64,000 nucleotides of DNA from Diospyros lotus (lineage: Eukaryota > Streptophyta > Magnoliopsida > Ericales > Ebenaceae): contig NC_068344.1 of the NCBI RefSeq assembly GCF_014633365.1, positions 36,640,670-36,704,669 on the forward strand, written 5' to 3'. Shown one piece after another: positions 23,502 to 34,454 of this stretch (the stretch's first letter is position 1; each line of letters starts with the position of its first letter). The notes beneath the pieces are model-generated. The model had not been told where the DNA came from and searched no databases. It saw nothing but the letters and a program-made list of their open reading frames with translations. Position numbers and translations under genes: made by a program.

Positions 23502-23666
23502 TATGTTGCACGGAAACACTTCATAGGAATCATTTTTTCGTTTTCGAAACGTTTTATATTTCCGTTTCGGACCCTATCTATGCTTATTTTTTTTAGAAAA
23601 ATGTTCGTTTCTACGTTTCTGTTTCCTGTCAGAAACGTTTCCCGTTTCCGTTTCCGTGCAACATAG
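23502..23666. mobile_element. Mutator-type MITE, 165 bp
   Basis: The TIRs are TATGTTGCACGGAAAC and, inverted, CTATGTTGCACGGAAAC. They are flanked by a perfect 9-bp TSD, ATCGCCACA (23493-23501 and 23667-23675). The subterminal parts are repeats of GTTTCCG/AAACG. A 9-bp duplication indicates Mutator-like mobilisation. The element is very short and non-coding. Confidence 0.85.
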
Positions 23667-23842
23667 ATCGCCACAAAAAAAAAAAAAAAGTTAAAATAAA
23701 AGGATTAAATTAACTCAAAAATACATATCTGAGAGTATAATTAAAACAATGAAAAATTCGAGTGATTGTGTTGCAAATCAGGGACAGTCAGTCAATCAAT
23801 TTAATGTGTTGAATAAATTCAAATTTAACTTACTTTTAGTTA

Positions 23843-24675
23843 GTGCTAGTTTGGCGATGCGGTTTGACCGCTTATAAACTATTCATTTAACGTATAACTT
23901 ATGAGGCTTATTTTCTTATATGTTTAGATGTTATTAACAACTTAAACGCTAACTACAGCATCTTCAAAAAGCCATCACCTACTCGCTTTTGCAAAAAAGC
24001 TCTCTGGAACTTCTTGAGTTGACCAGATCAATGACCATTTCACCTTCTAACAATATCAAAATTTACAACCCTTATCCCTTACCTTCCCGAACCTCATTAC
24101 TATCACCTTCTTCTTCACTTCACTATGCTCATCTTCCCTAGTAGATCATCGCCATCACTAACGCTGCAAGCCCCCATCGCTGCCCAGCGTTGCCATAGCG
24201 CAAGCTGCCCCCACCCAGCTGCGAGCTTCGCCTAGTGCCGAAAGCCTCCATCGTCGCCCAAAAATAAATTTAAATATTGATAAAAATTATTGTGTATAAT
24301 CTTGTTGTGTCTCTTATCTAATTTTGAATTTTGTAATTATTAAGTTTATTTAATTATTAATTATTGTGTCATCTATAATTTTGTAATTTTATAATTCATA
24401 TAATTATAAGTATTTTAGCAATTGGACATCAATTTATTTTTTTTTTAAAAAAATTATATTTTTTGAATTTTATTTACTTTATTCAATGTCATGTCCATTT
24501 TAGTCTTTTTGTCAAATTCTAACAGCTTATCAGTATTTACAAACCAAACACATAACTTTACACTAATAATTTAAAAGTATATTATCCAAACACATTATCA
24601 ACTTAAACGCTATTACACAATTTAAACACTATCCAACTTTTCAGCTCATTAAAAAAGGCATAGCCAAACTAAGCC
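23843..24675. mobile_element. PIF/Harbinger-like MITE inside the 5' LTR, 833 bp
   Basis: The termini GTGCTAGTTTGGCGATGC and, inverted, GGCTTAGTTTGGCTATGC agree at 14 of 18 positions. The TSD is TTA (23840-23842 and 24676-24678). The 3' LTR of the same retrotransposon lacks this segment and joins the flanking sequence directly, which confirms it as an insertion. Confidence 0.75.
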
Positions 24676-24896
24676 TTAATCGGTTATGTAAGTTATTCCT
24701 ACTATGTTGCACTTGTTTTTTCTATTCCTTTGGGTTACAGTTGTAAGATTTCACTATATATATGTGGATGAGTTATTGAATAAATCATTAGAATATATCT
24801 AAGGCTTCAAGTTCCTCGGACTACCCAACTTTCCTCTTTACAATTATTGTTCGTGAAACAATCAAAATAGGGAGGACAAAGGGATTTGTACTGGCT

Positions 24897-24909
24897 TGGT
24901 ATCAGAGCA
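24897..24909 (+). other. Primer-binding site (initiator-Met tRNA) of the chromovirus
   Basis: TGGTATCAGAGCA lies just after the 5' LTR and is complementary to the 3' end of plant initiator methionine tRNA, the usual primer for chromoviruses. Confidence 0.9.
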
Positions 24910-24914
24910 CAGGA

Positions 24915-27900
24915 ATGGAAGAAAGAGTACAGCAAGTTGAGCAAATCATATCAATGCTCACCAATGGACAACAAGACATCAAGCAGCAGCAACAAAATTT
25001 TATTACGTAGATGACAGAGTTACTTGCAAAATTGAGTACTAAGGTCGATCATATTGCTGGACAATTAGGCAAGGAAAATACGGAGTCGTCACAAGCTACA
25101 CATCACACCAGTGGTAAACACTCAAACAACAACAGAGAATCTCCAGGTCTTGGTTCATCAAATTCTTATGCACCTAAGCTGATAAAATTGGAATTTTCAC
25201 GCTTCAATGGTGGAGAAGATCTGACTAGTTGGTTGTGTAGAGTGGAGCAATTCTTCCAGTTTCAAGACACTCCCAAGGAAGATCGTGTAGCATTGGCCTC
25301 ATTTCATCTTGAGGGCTATGCCCAGTTATGGTATCAGTTATTGAAGCAAGATTCTGATCATCTCACTTGGGGTAATTTCAGGGAGGGACTTCTCTCCCTC
25401 TTTGGTCCAAACAAATTTTGTGATTTCTTTGGAGAGCTCACGCGATTGCAACAAACATTGACAGCGCAAAATTATCAGGCTCAATTTGAGAAGTTATTGG
25501 CTAGGGTTGGTCATCTTCCCCCCAACCAACAGGTGAGTAGTTTTGTTTGTGGGTTGCAATATTCTATTAAAGCTGATATGTAGGCTGGGAGGCCAAAAAC
25601 AGTGTCTGATGATGTTGCATTAGCCCGTGTCTACGAAGCTCGAAAACTATCTCAAAGGAGGGCGAGCCAGCTACCTGTCTTAAGATCCAACTCTCAATCC
25701 AGTCAAGCAGTAACCAGCAACCTATTCCAATCAGAAAAATGTCATCAGCCGAATTGCAAGATCGAATGAGGAGAGGGCTTTGTTACAATTGCAATGAGAA
25801 GTTTAAACCAGGTCACTGTTGCAAGAAATTATTTGTCATTGAAGCGTGTGTGGAAGAGGAAGATGTAGACTTGATCGTGGAAGAGGATGGAGAGGTGGAC
25901 GAGCAACCTTTGGAGACACCTGGAATTTCTCTTCATGCTATCAGCAGACTTCGCTCTCCAGAAACAATGCGAGTCCATGGCAGCATAAGTCAAAAGTCAA
26001 GTGGTTGTCAGTATTTTAATTGATTCAGGAAGCATCCACAATTTTGTGAGTGAGAAGGTAGCCAAGAAAGCGGGGTTGAAGCCTCAATTAGGTGGGCAAC
26101 TTAAGGTGATGGTAGCATCTGGGGAGAAGCTAACCGGTCCTGGTAAATGTATGAATGTCGCTCTCAGCTTGCAGGGATTTCCTATCTATGTTGATTTTTA
26201 TATATTACCACTTGAATGATATGATGTGGTCTTGGGAGCTCAATGGCTTTGTACTTTGGGACCAATTCTTTGGGATTTCTCTAAGTTACAAATGAAGTTT
26301 TGTATTGACAGTAAAGAGGTAGCCCTACAGGGGATGTCCATTCCAGATGACAAGATTATTGGGGTAAATCAAATGGAACATGCAATCAGGAAAGGGAAAG
26401 ATGGAACTTTTTTGAAGTTGTTTAGCTTGGAGGCTACTCAAGGGAAAATGTTTGGTTCATCTATTCCTTCCAAAGCTCAACCAATTTTGCACAAGTACCA
26501 TGAAGTGTTAGCCCTTCCACCCCTGCATTCTCACGATCATTGAATTCCACCAGGGGCGGATGCAGGGGGGGACTGGGACTGGGACTAGGCTGTGCCTAGA
26601 CTTTTATATATTTATATATATATATATATTACTATAGTATATATATTTTTACTGTTTAGTTCGAGCTGGCACTAATCTTGGGTAAAAGACCAGTATCGGT
26701 TCAACTTTACAGATATTCACAATTCCAAAAATTTAAGATAGAAAGGCTAGTTAATGAGCTATCATCCATAGGGGTTATTCATGTGAGCAACAACCCCAAT
26801 TCCTCTCCGGTCTTTTTAGTGAAGAAAAATGATAGATTGTGGCGTATGTGTATTGACTATCGAGAGCTAAACTAGATTATAATTAAAGACAAATTTCCTA
26901 TTCTTGTAATCGATGAGTTATTAGATGAGTTACATAATGAAAAGATATTTTTCAAACTTGATTTGCGTTCTGACTACCATCAAATCAAAATGCATCACCT
27001 TGACGTGAAGAAAACTGCATTTCGCAGTCATCAAGACCATTATAAATTCTTGGTCATGCTTTTTGGTCTCACGAATGCTCCATTTACATTCCAAGGACTA
27101 ATGAACCAAGTCTTTCAAAAATTCTTAAGGAAGTTTGTTCTTGTATTTTTCGATGACATATTAATTTATAGCAAATCTTGGCACGATCATCTTCGTCACT
27201 TAGAGATTGTATTTTCCACTCTAAAGATTAACCATTTGGTTGTTAAGCTTGAAAAATGCCAATTTGGCCAAGGGGAGATCAAATACTTAGGCCATGTTAT
27301 TTCTAGTGAAGGTGGTGTTGTTGATTCTGATAAGATTTCAACTATGGTTGACTGGCCAAAGCCGAAAATAGTCAAAGCTCTCCGAGAATTTTTGGGTTTA
27401 ATCTGTGACTTTGAGAAAATAGCCAGCCCTTTACAAAATTGCTAAAAAATGGTTATTTTTTATGGACCCCACTTGCAGAAAGTGCATTCGAGCAACTTAA
27501 GACAACAATGACTAAAGCTCCACTTTTAGCCCTTCCAAATTTTGTGAAAGATTTCATTGTCGAGTGTGATGCATCCATCTCAGGAGTAGGAGGTGTTTTG
27601 AGGCAAGATAGACCTATTGCATTCTACAGCCATGCATTAAAGGGTACAAATCTTTTATTGTCCACTTATGAAAAAGAAATATTAGCTCTTGTTCTTGCTG
27701 TCCAAAAATGGAGAACATATTTGTTGGGAAGGTAATTTGTGATTTGTACAGATCACCAAAGTCTCAAGCATTTATGGAATCAGAAGGTCACAACAACGGC
27801 ACAACAAAGATGGTTGTACAAATTAATGGGGTTCATTTTTGTCATTGTGTACAAGAGCGATAAAAGATAATGTGGTAGATGATGCCCTTTCACAAAGGGA

Positions 27901-29346
27901 AGAAGGAAACCAAGGGGAAGTCTTAGCCATCTCTCAGCCTATTTCGAATTGGACCTCAACAGTAAGGGAAGAAGTTCAAAATAATTCCGCTCTTCAGTTG
28001 CCAGTACAGAACATAACTAATGGCGAAGCAGTGGGGCCTTGGAGATTCCAAAACGGATTAATCTTTTTTAAAGATAAGATTTATCTTGCTAAGGATTTTT
28101 TCCTAACCGAAAGAGATAATTAATCAATTCCATGGAAGTACGCATGAAAGTTTTCTTAAAACTCTTCATAAGATACGATCCAATTTTCATTGGCAAGGAA
28201 TGAGGAAACAAATCAAAGAACACATCAGGTGTTGCGATGTTTGTCAACGGCACAAAACTAACCATCTCAAACCCACAACCTTGCTACAGCCATTGCCAAT
28301 TCCAGATCAGATATGGGAAGACATTGCAATGGATTTTATTGAAGGGTTGCCATCTTCTAAAAGTAAGTCAACCATATTTGTTGTGGTGGATCGTTTGTTA
28401 AAGTATGCTCATTTCATTGCAATTTTCCATCCATATTCACCATTGAGTATTGCTCAAATATTTTTTGATAACATATTCGGGCTCCATGGTATGCCAAAAT
28501 CAATTGTCTACGATAGGGACCCCACATTCACTAGTAACTTTTGGACAAAATTATTACGACTGAATGGCACTGAGTTTAATTTTAGCTCAGCATATCATCC
28601 ACAAACAAATGACCAAAGTAAGGTGGTGAACCAAACTATAGAAATGTATCTTCGATGCTTCGCTAGTTCTCAACCTACACGGTGGGGTAAATTGTTGGCT
28701 TGGGCAGAGTATTGTTACAATTTCATTTGGCATTCAACTATCAAGAGAACTCCATTTGAGCTGGTGTATGGTCGAGAACTGTCTAATTTATTGAGACACA
28801 TACCAAGAATGGCAAGGGTGGTTGTAGTAGATAAGGAGCTTAGTGAGAGAGATCTGATTGTAAAGGACTTGAAGGCGAACATTCAGAAAGCTCAAAACCG
28901 TATGAAATAGGCATATGATGCTAAGCGCATTGAAAAGGAGCTCTATATTGGTGATTGAGTGTATTTACGGCTGCAACCATACAGACAATCTTTTGTTCCT
29001 ACAAGGAAGAATTTCAAGCTGTCCCCAAAGTTTTATGATCCATTTTAGATCTTGCAACGTATCGGGCCCGTAGCATATAAGCAGCAATTACCGAATGAAT
29101 CCAGAATCCATTCAGTTTTTCATGTTTCTTAGCTGGGTAGGAAATCATGTTCAAGTATAATCCCAACTTCCTGTTATGAATAATGATAAACTGGTGTATT
29201 ATCCACGAGCAGTTTTAGACCAGTGGGAATATGGACGGAGGAAGGATGTGTTGGTTCATTGGCAGGGACTTTCACCAGCAAAAGCCACTTGGGAAAACGT
29301 GGAGTTTATGAAGAATCAGTTTCCTGATTTTGCACTTGAGGACTAG
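24915..29346 (+). pseudogene. Chromovirus gag-pol polyprotein, multiply broken
   Basis: Reading continues from ATG 24915 through in-frame stops at 25008-25010 and 25581-25583 and several frameshifts. Recognisable parts in order: gag (SWLCRVEQFF region, about 25190-25580); a zinc-knuckle remnant (LCYNCNEKFKPGHCC, about 25778-25820); protease (ILIDSGSIHNFVSE, about 26012-26055); reverse transcriptase with VFFDDILIYS (about 27135-27170); RNase H (VECDASISGVGG, about 27560-27595); integrase with the DVCQRHK zinc-finger end (about 28235) and catalytic core (28300-28760); and a chromodomain (LVHWQGLSPAKATWENVEF, about 29250-29310). A 7-10 residue deletion follows the RT at about 27405. About 110 bp of foreign AT-rich DNA is inserted at about 26555-26680. 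It cannot be translated as one protein. Confidence 0.9.
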
Positions 29347-29356
29347 TGTCAATTCT

Positions 29357-29369
29357 AAGGGGGTGGGGA
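29357..29369 (+). other. Polypurine tract of the chromovirus
   Basis: AAGGGGGTGGGGA abuts the TG of the 3' LTR. This is the plus-strand DNA primer site expected at this position. Confidence 0.85.
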
Positions 29370-29461
29370 TGTTGCTTGTCAGGGACAGTCAGTTAATTTA
29401 ATGTGTTGAATAAGTGCAAGTTTGACTTAGTCTTTTAATTAGTTGGTTTAAGTTATTCCTA

Positions 29462-29897
29462 ACGCCATGCTATTTGTACAGAAAATAGGTTACAAAAACA
29501 CTTACAGGATAATAAAAATATTTATTTTGTCTTTACAATAAATGACTCAAATAACCCAATACCATCTCTCTCCCTCTGTCTTTCTCTCGTTCTCCCTCTC
29601 ACGTCGTCGTCCTCAATGACAAGGTGATGGCAGCTACAAGGCGACGAGGTGAGGTGGTCAAGGTAACACGATGAGGCAGCAGAGGCGACGCAACAAAGGC
29701 GATGAAGCGAGACGAGGCGACTGAGACAAAGAACGACGGCAAGTGGTCAGTTGCATTGGCGAGGGAGAGGGGGGAGAGGGATGAATAAAATATATCATGA
29801 AATATCACGATATTTTGACAAAATATCACGATATTTTACGATATATCATCCCTATAAAACATTCAATTAGAATGTTTATGTACAAATAGCATTTTCC
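29462..29897. mobile_element. TIR element inside the 3' LTR, 436 bp
   Basis: The inverted termini share ATGCTATTTGTACA (left at 29467, right at about 29880-29893). The repeat ATTCCTA flanks the element (29455-29461 and 29898-29904). The 5' LTR has no such insertion at the matching point. The interior has a GC-rich gene-like block (29590-29770) and ATATCACGATATTTT repeats. The family resembles the outer element at 43962-59137, which also has ATGCTA-type ends and GCGATATTTTG motifs. A 7-bp TSD does not settle the superfamily. Confidence 0.7.
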
Positions 29898-30117
29898 ATT
29901 CCTACTATGTTGCCATTGTTTTTCCTATTCCTTTGGGTTACAGTTGCAAGACTCCACCATATATATGTGAATGAGTTATTAAATAAATCATCAGAATATA
30001 TCTCTACTCAATTGAGTTCAATCGGAGGCTTCGGGTTCCTCGAACTACCCTACTTTTCCCTTTACAGTTACTGTTCGGGAAACAATCAAAACAGAGAGGA
30101 CAAAGGGATCTGTACCA

Positions 30118-30928
30118 GGTTACGAAAAAAAATAAAAGTGTATGGACAAAAATATGAGTTTGTCCTTTGATGAATAAATATAAAAGTTTATATAATACTA
30201 GCTACTTTGTATTAAAAGAAGAAACACCTTCCATTATAACATTATCCCCTTTAACAACAAATGGGCTAAAATTACCACCTGTTGGCTGGACCCATAAATC
30301 CATCCACTGGCTTCATCACCACCAAGGGGACCATCTACTACCTATAATCAGGCACTTCAATTTGACATTTTCTATCAATGAAAAAAAAAAGATAATTTGG
30401 TAATTTTGTAACCCAAAGTGAATTGACTTCCATTAACACCACTTAAAGGTACCATTTTCTCAACCATTCCAGCCAACTCGGTTGGTTCAAACCTTGTCTT
30501 GTTCACTCAACCGCCATGCCAAAGAGGAAGGAAAAAAAGGAAACCAAAACAGCCCTTTCACCAACTCAAAATGCCTCTCAAAAGAGGAGAAGAAGATGAT
30601 TCAGACAACCAGAAGAGTTTCAAGTTTCACTGATTAAACAGCCCCCATTGCCTTGACAGCAATGGCCAAGTCTCTCCTTACTCTTCTTCTCATCCCCGCA
30701 AAATCTTCCCATCACCACCACCTGTTCACATCCCTCTTAGACATCGCCTCAAACTCACACCACTTCCTAACCACCACCACCCCCCCCCCCGGGGTTGGCT
30801 GCCAGAACATCGAAGCCACCACCGCCAGCCACCATTGTCGAACAAAGGCTCATCCGCATGGTGGAAATCCAGACAACTCTCTCTCTCTCTCTCATACCTA
30901 TACTGCAAATGCCAGATAACATCAACAG

Positions 30929-30959
<31 letters not shown>

Positions 30960-33900
30960 AGGGGAAGGAAAGCACGAGTTGTTCCTTACCTGAAAATTGA
31001 TTCCGCGGTGTATGGAGCTGGTTTCCGAGCCCCTCTGCAACTCCACTGCCTTGATGAACTACACAAAGAAGCCACTCAACAGGTTCCCTTACCAACAACA
31101 TACACAAATGAATTGCCTAGTTTACCTATGAAGACTGGAATGCCATTGGAAGCAATTCAAAGTTCATTCACTCGCCCTTCCAGTTAGATTTGGCAAGACA
31201 CCGTAAAGAGAAATCATCATTCTAGTTATTAACCGAGCTTCCCATATCTGAAGATTTTAAATATAGGACCTGGAGGATCAGCCTATGCAGCCTTCGTGGT
31301 TTGTGCAACATATTGGTGTTCCTCAGCTGTTTTGTCTCTCGGAGAAGGTAACAGAAACATCTAGTTTTGACATGAGCTTTCTTTTGGTAAGATAAATAGT
31401 GGCACATATTGGGTTAATGACTATAGATATGTACCTATATATGTGTATGTGCTAATTGTTCCTGCAAGTAATTGACAGAGCTTCAAGTTTTCAAATTACT
31501 TGGCCAAATCACTTTGTTTACCCTGCCAAAAGGGTAAAAGAAAGAATTGAACCATCTCAACCGAAGCTGAGTAAAGGATCAAAATAGTTCCAAAATACAA
31601 AGAAACTGTAGTTTCATTAGGACACTGCATAGACAATCCATGGAACACCTTTGACAAGTAGAAGAACAAAGCAAAGGGTTGGCTGTGTTCAAATTTGCAA
31701 ATAAATTTGCACTAGAATTGATTTATGAAGGATACCATACAATCACATTATGCTTCATGCGGCATCATAACTGCTATACCACTACCTTGCATTTTTAACT
31801 TTTGATAAATAACACAAATGTCAAATTTGTCTCATTAGCTACTCAATTTTTTCTTCTTAAAGAGAGTAGAAAACTTTTTAAGTTATTACTAGATAAAATA
31901 CTTCATCTCCCTCCCATATGCAGCAAAACCGAGCCCCAAAATGAATGTTTCCCGATACACTTAATCTAGTTATCATTCCAGATTTATATAGCTTAATTCT
32001 CAGAACAGTAAAGCAAACCTACAAATGGTCCAGTATTTGCCCATGATCCAATGAATTTTTCTATTGTAGGTCGGGCTATGTTATACATAGTAGGTCTGCC
32101 ACTGAGAGTGAAAAAATTACACCACTAAAACAAATACCAGATACATGCTGCTAGAGAAATTTCAACTAACAAAGACCAGCAATTACAAAAAGAGAATTTG
32201 TTCCGCTATAATCAAGTATACAATAATAATGTTAAGTCTCCGTCGCAACCAGGAAATCAACAAAGGAAGAGAGAAATGAGAAAATGAATGAACTATCATC
32301 AATCGAGACAATATTGTCCATGCATAAGAGGAGGAAATGAATTCTATACCATTAGAAGAGAGAAGAAATTATCAAAATAGAAATTTCCATTTTCATTTTC
32401 GTACAATAATGGAACAGTTTATAGTTTACATCCTGTTTTTAAGAGGCAAATAAAGGTTAAAATATGGACATTGAAGCAAGAAATCACCAGGATCTGCCAA
32501 AACAACTGCAAAGTATAATCTGAAATTCCTAAAGTAGAACTCATTTAGAAAAATTAGTTCACTTCAACAAACAAGAAAAGCAACAGAACAACTTAGGACA
32601 TGCATTTCAAACATTAGAAAGCAGCGTGTACAGAGTGAGAAGTCCTGTAACTCCTCAACTTGCAGATGAGGGATTCTTGCCTTCAATTTCCCTTCTTGTG
32701 CATGTAAGCTCCAAGCTGTGGAATATGGACATAATAACTGAGCTGATATTCTCAGCTATATATGTTTGAGGTAGTAGCAAAGTAAATGTGATGCATTTAA
32801 TTCCTTGAAACAGAGAAGTGCACAAGAGTTAAAAGGTGAAATATCAGATAAGGGAATAAACTTAGCCTTGTAAAGTTGAGAAGCTAAAAACAACCTTGTT
32901 CAGTTGAGAAGCTAAAAGCTGCAGCAAACAGAGAAAGGTAATCCTCAAGTTTCACATGACCAATATCTCTGTGAAATTATACAGTTTCAGTGTATGTGCT
33001 ACAAGTACAATTTCCCAGGTAAGGTAGGAGAATAAAGATTGAACATTGGTGTTGAAAAAGGACCTTTGGAGAGAAAGAGACTTGAATGACAGATTAATCA
33101 TGGCAGAATGAGCAATAACAGATTGAGATGGTCTCTGGGAGGCCATGTTACAAGCATTTTGTATGTTTTGCATGTTTCCCTCATAACACGCCAATTCCTG
33201 ATTGATACTAAAATGAGCATTCACAATAGTATTACCCTAGTTTTTACAAATGCACTAAACCAAACAATACTACGACTTTCTCAGATTCATGCACCACCAA
33301 AACACAAAGATTATGGAACTAAATGCCTCCCTCAGATTGATGAAGCAATTGAAAAAGCTAAGGGTCTCAACAAAGATGAATAATGGTGTTCTGTACAACA
33401 AGAAGTTTGGAGAGTCTCTAAAGCTATTACACACATCACTATTCCTCAATGGTGAACTGACATGAACATGGCAATGTACCAACCTAAATGTAGTTCATAT
33501 ATATGATAATTTGGAAAGACTCAATCTTCCCATATGAGTTTTAGACCTGCTGGAGTTTTGCTCAAGAAGATCAATAGGCCCAAAGTCAAATAACTTACTT
33601 TAGGAAAAAATATATATATTAATTTAAGGCAGAGAGAAATTCCCAATAAATTGCATAGCATGGATTGGATATAAAACTTGGATTCTTGAAATGAACCGGA
33701 ACACTGGTTTCATGCATTCAGTCATCTGAAGTGTGCAATCACTCCAGAAGAAGTTGAATCCCTACAATGTCGTGTTTGACAGGTAAGGAACATAAAACGC
33801 AATTGACTTTTGAGAAAAGTGATGAGAAAAATATGTAATAATATGTTATCTCATACACAAAATAACCTTTCCTTGGACATCTTAGGCTAAGATAGAAATC

Positions 33901-34454
33901 TTCTACACTAGTACAGAAAGCTGGTTGAGATGATGACACTGGCATCTTGGCATAAGCCAACCATGAGGTACCAGCAGTTTCTTAAACAGAAGCTTCTTTA
34001 ATCAGGCTACATTTTTTCCCATTCAGTCAGTAGATACATATAAACCCAAAGGTCTCTTTACTCATCCAAAGTTGAATATATTAAGAGGGGTAAGGGAACT
34101 AACTCAAGATTATTCCCAAGTTGAAGAGTCCTAAAGAGATGAGATTTGATAGGTTCATTCTTTTTTACTAAGGGGTGTTACCCTGCTTAAAATACAAAAA
34201 CAAAAATACAAATAGAAATTCTTGAAATTCACACATAAACCTGTGAAATAATAGCATTCAAACTGTATTAAGTTACTATCTGTCCCAATACAGCCACTTG
34301 CTTTACAATCTAGCAACTGGGTGTATTAGGACTGAGGAAGGGGTTGAACGTAGAGTGATGATCCAGGAACGCATCTCCTATTCTTAGTATGTTATGTACA
34401 GTTTTGACTAACATCTGCAGTATGTACAATAAATCACTCTGAAGCTAAGGCCCT
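30118..34454. other. Intergenic DNA between the chromovirus and VPS15
   Basis: I see no confident gene. At 30650-31190 the plus strand has several overlapping open frames rich in His, Pro and Ser, with a poly-C tract (about 30780-30791), a (CT)n tract and a poly-G tract (about 30942-30960). None matches a family I know. The rest is AT-rich and lacks repeats that I can bound. The last few hundred bases before 34455 probably hold the VPS15 3' UTR. Confidence 0.4.

Larger units (their letters stand above)
23769..30117 (+). mobile_element. Degenerate Ty3/gypsy chromovirus with both LTRs
   Basis: The 5' LTR is about 23769-24893 and the 3' LTR 29370-30117. They share the start TGTTGC and the blocks GGGACAGTCAG, TTTGGGTTACAGTTG and GAGGACAAAGGGAT. 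The primer-binding site follows the 5' LTR and the polypurine tract AAGGGGGTGGGGA (29357-29369) precedes the 3' LTR. The interior encodes gag, protease, RT, RNase H, integrase and a C-terminal chromodomain, all broken by stops. Each LTR holds a different MITE. No matching TSD was found (GTGAT against GGTTA), and LTR divergence suggests age. Confidence 0.9.

Noticed and set aside
30653..31187. Overlapping plus-strand ORFs as a candidate gene
   Set aside because: The frames depend on poly-C, poly-G and CT runs, have no recognised domain and no consistent exon structure.
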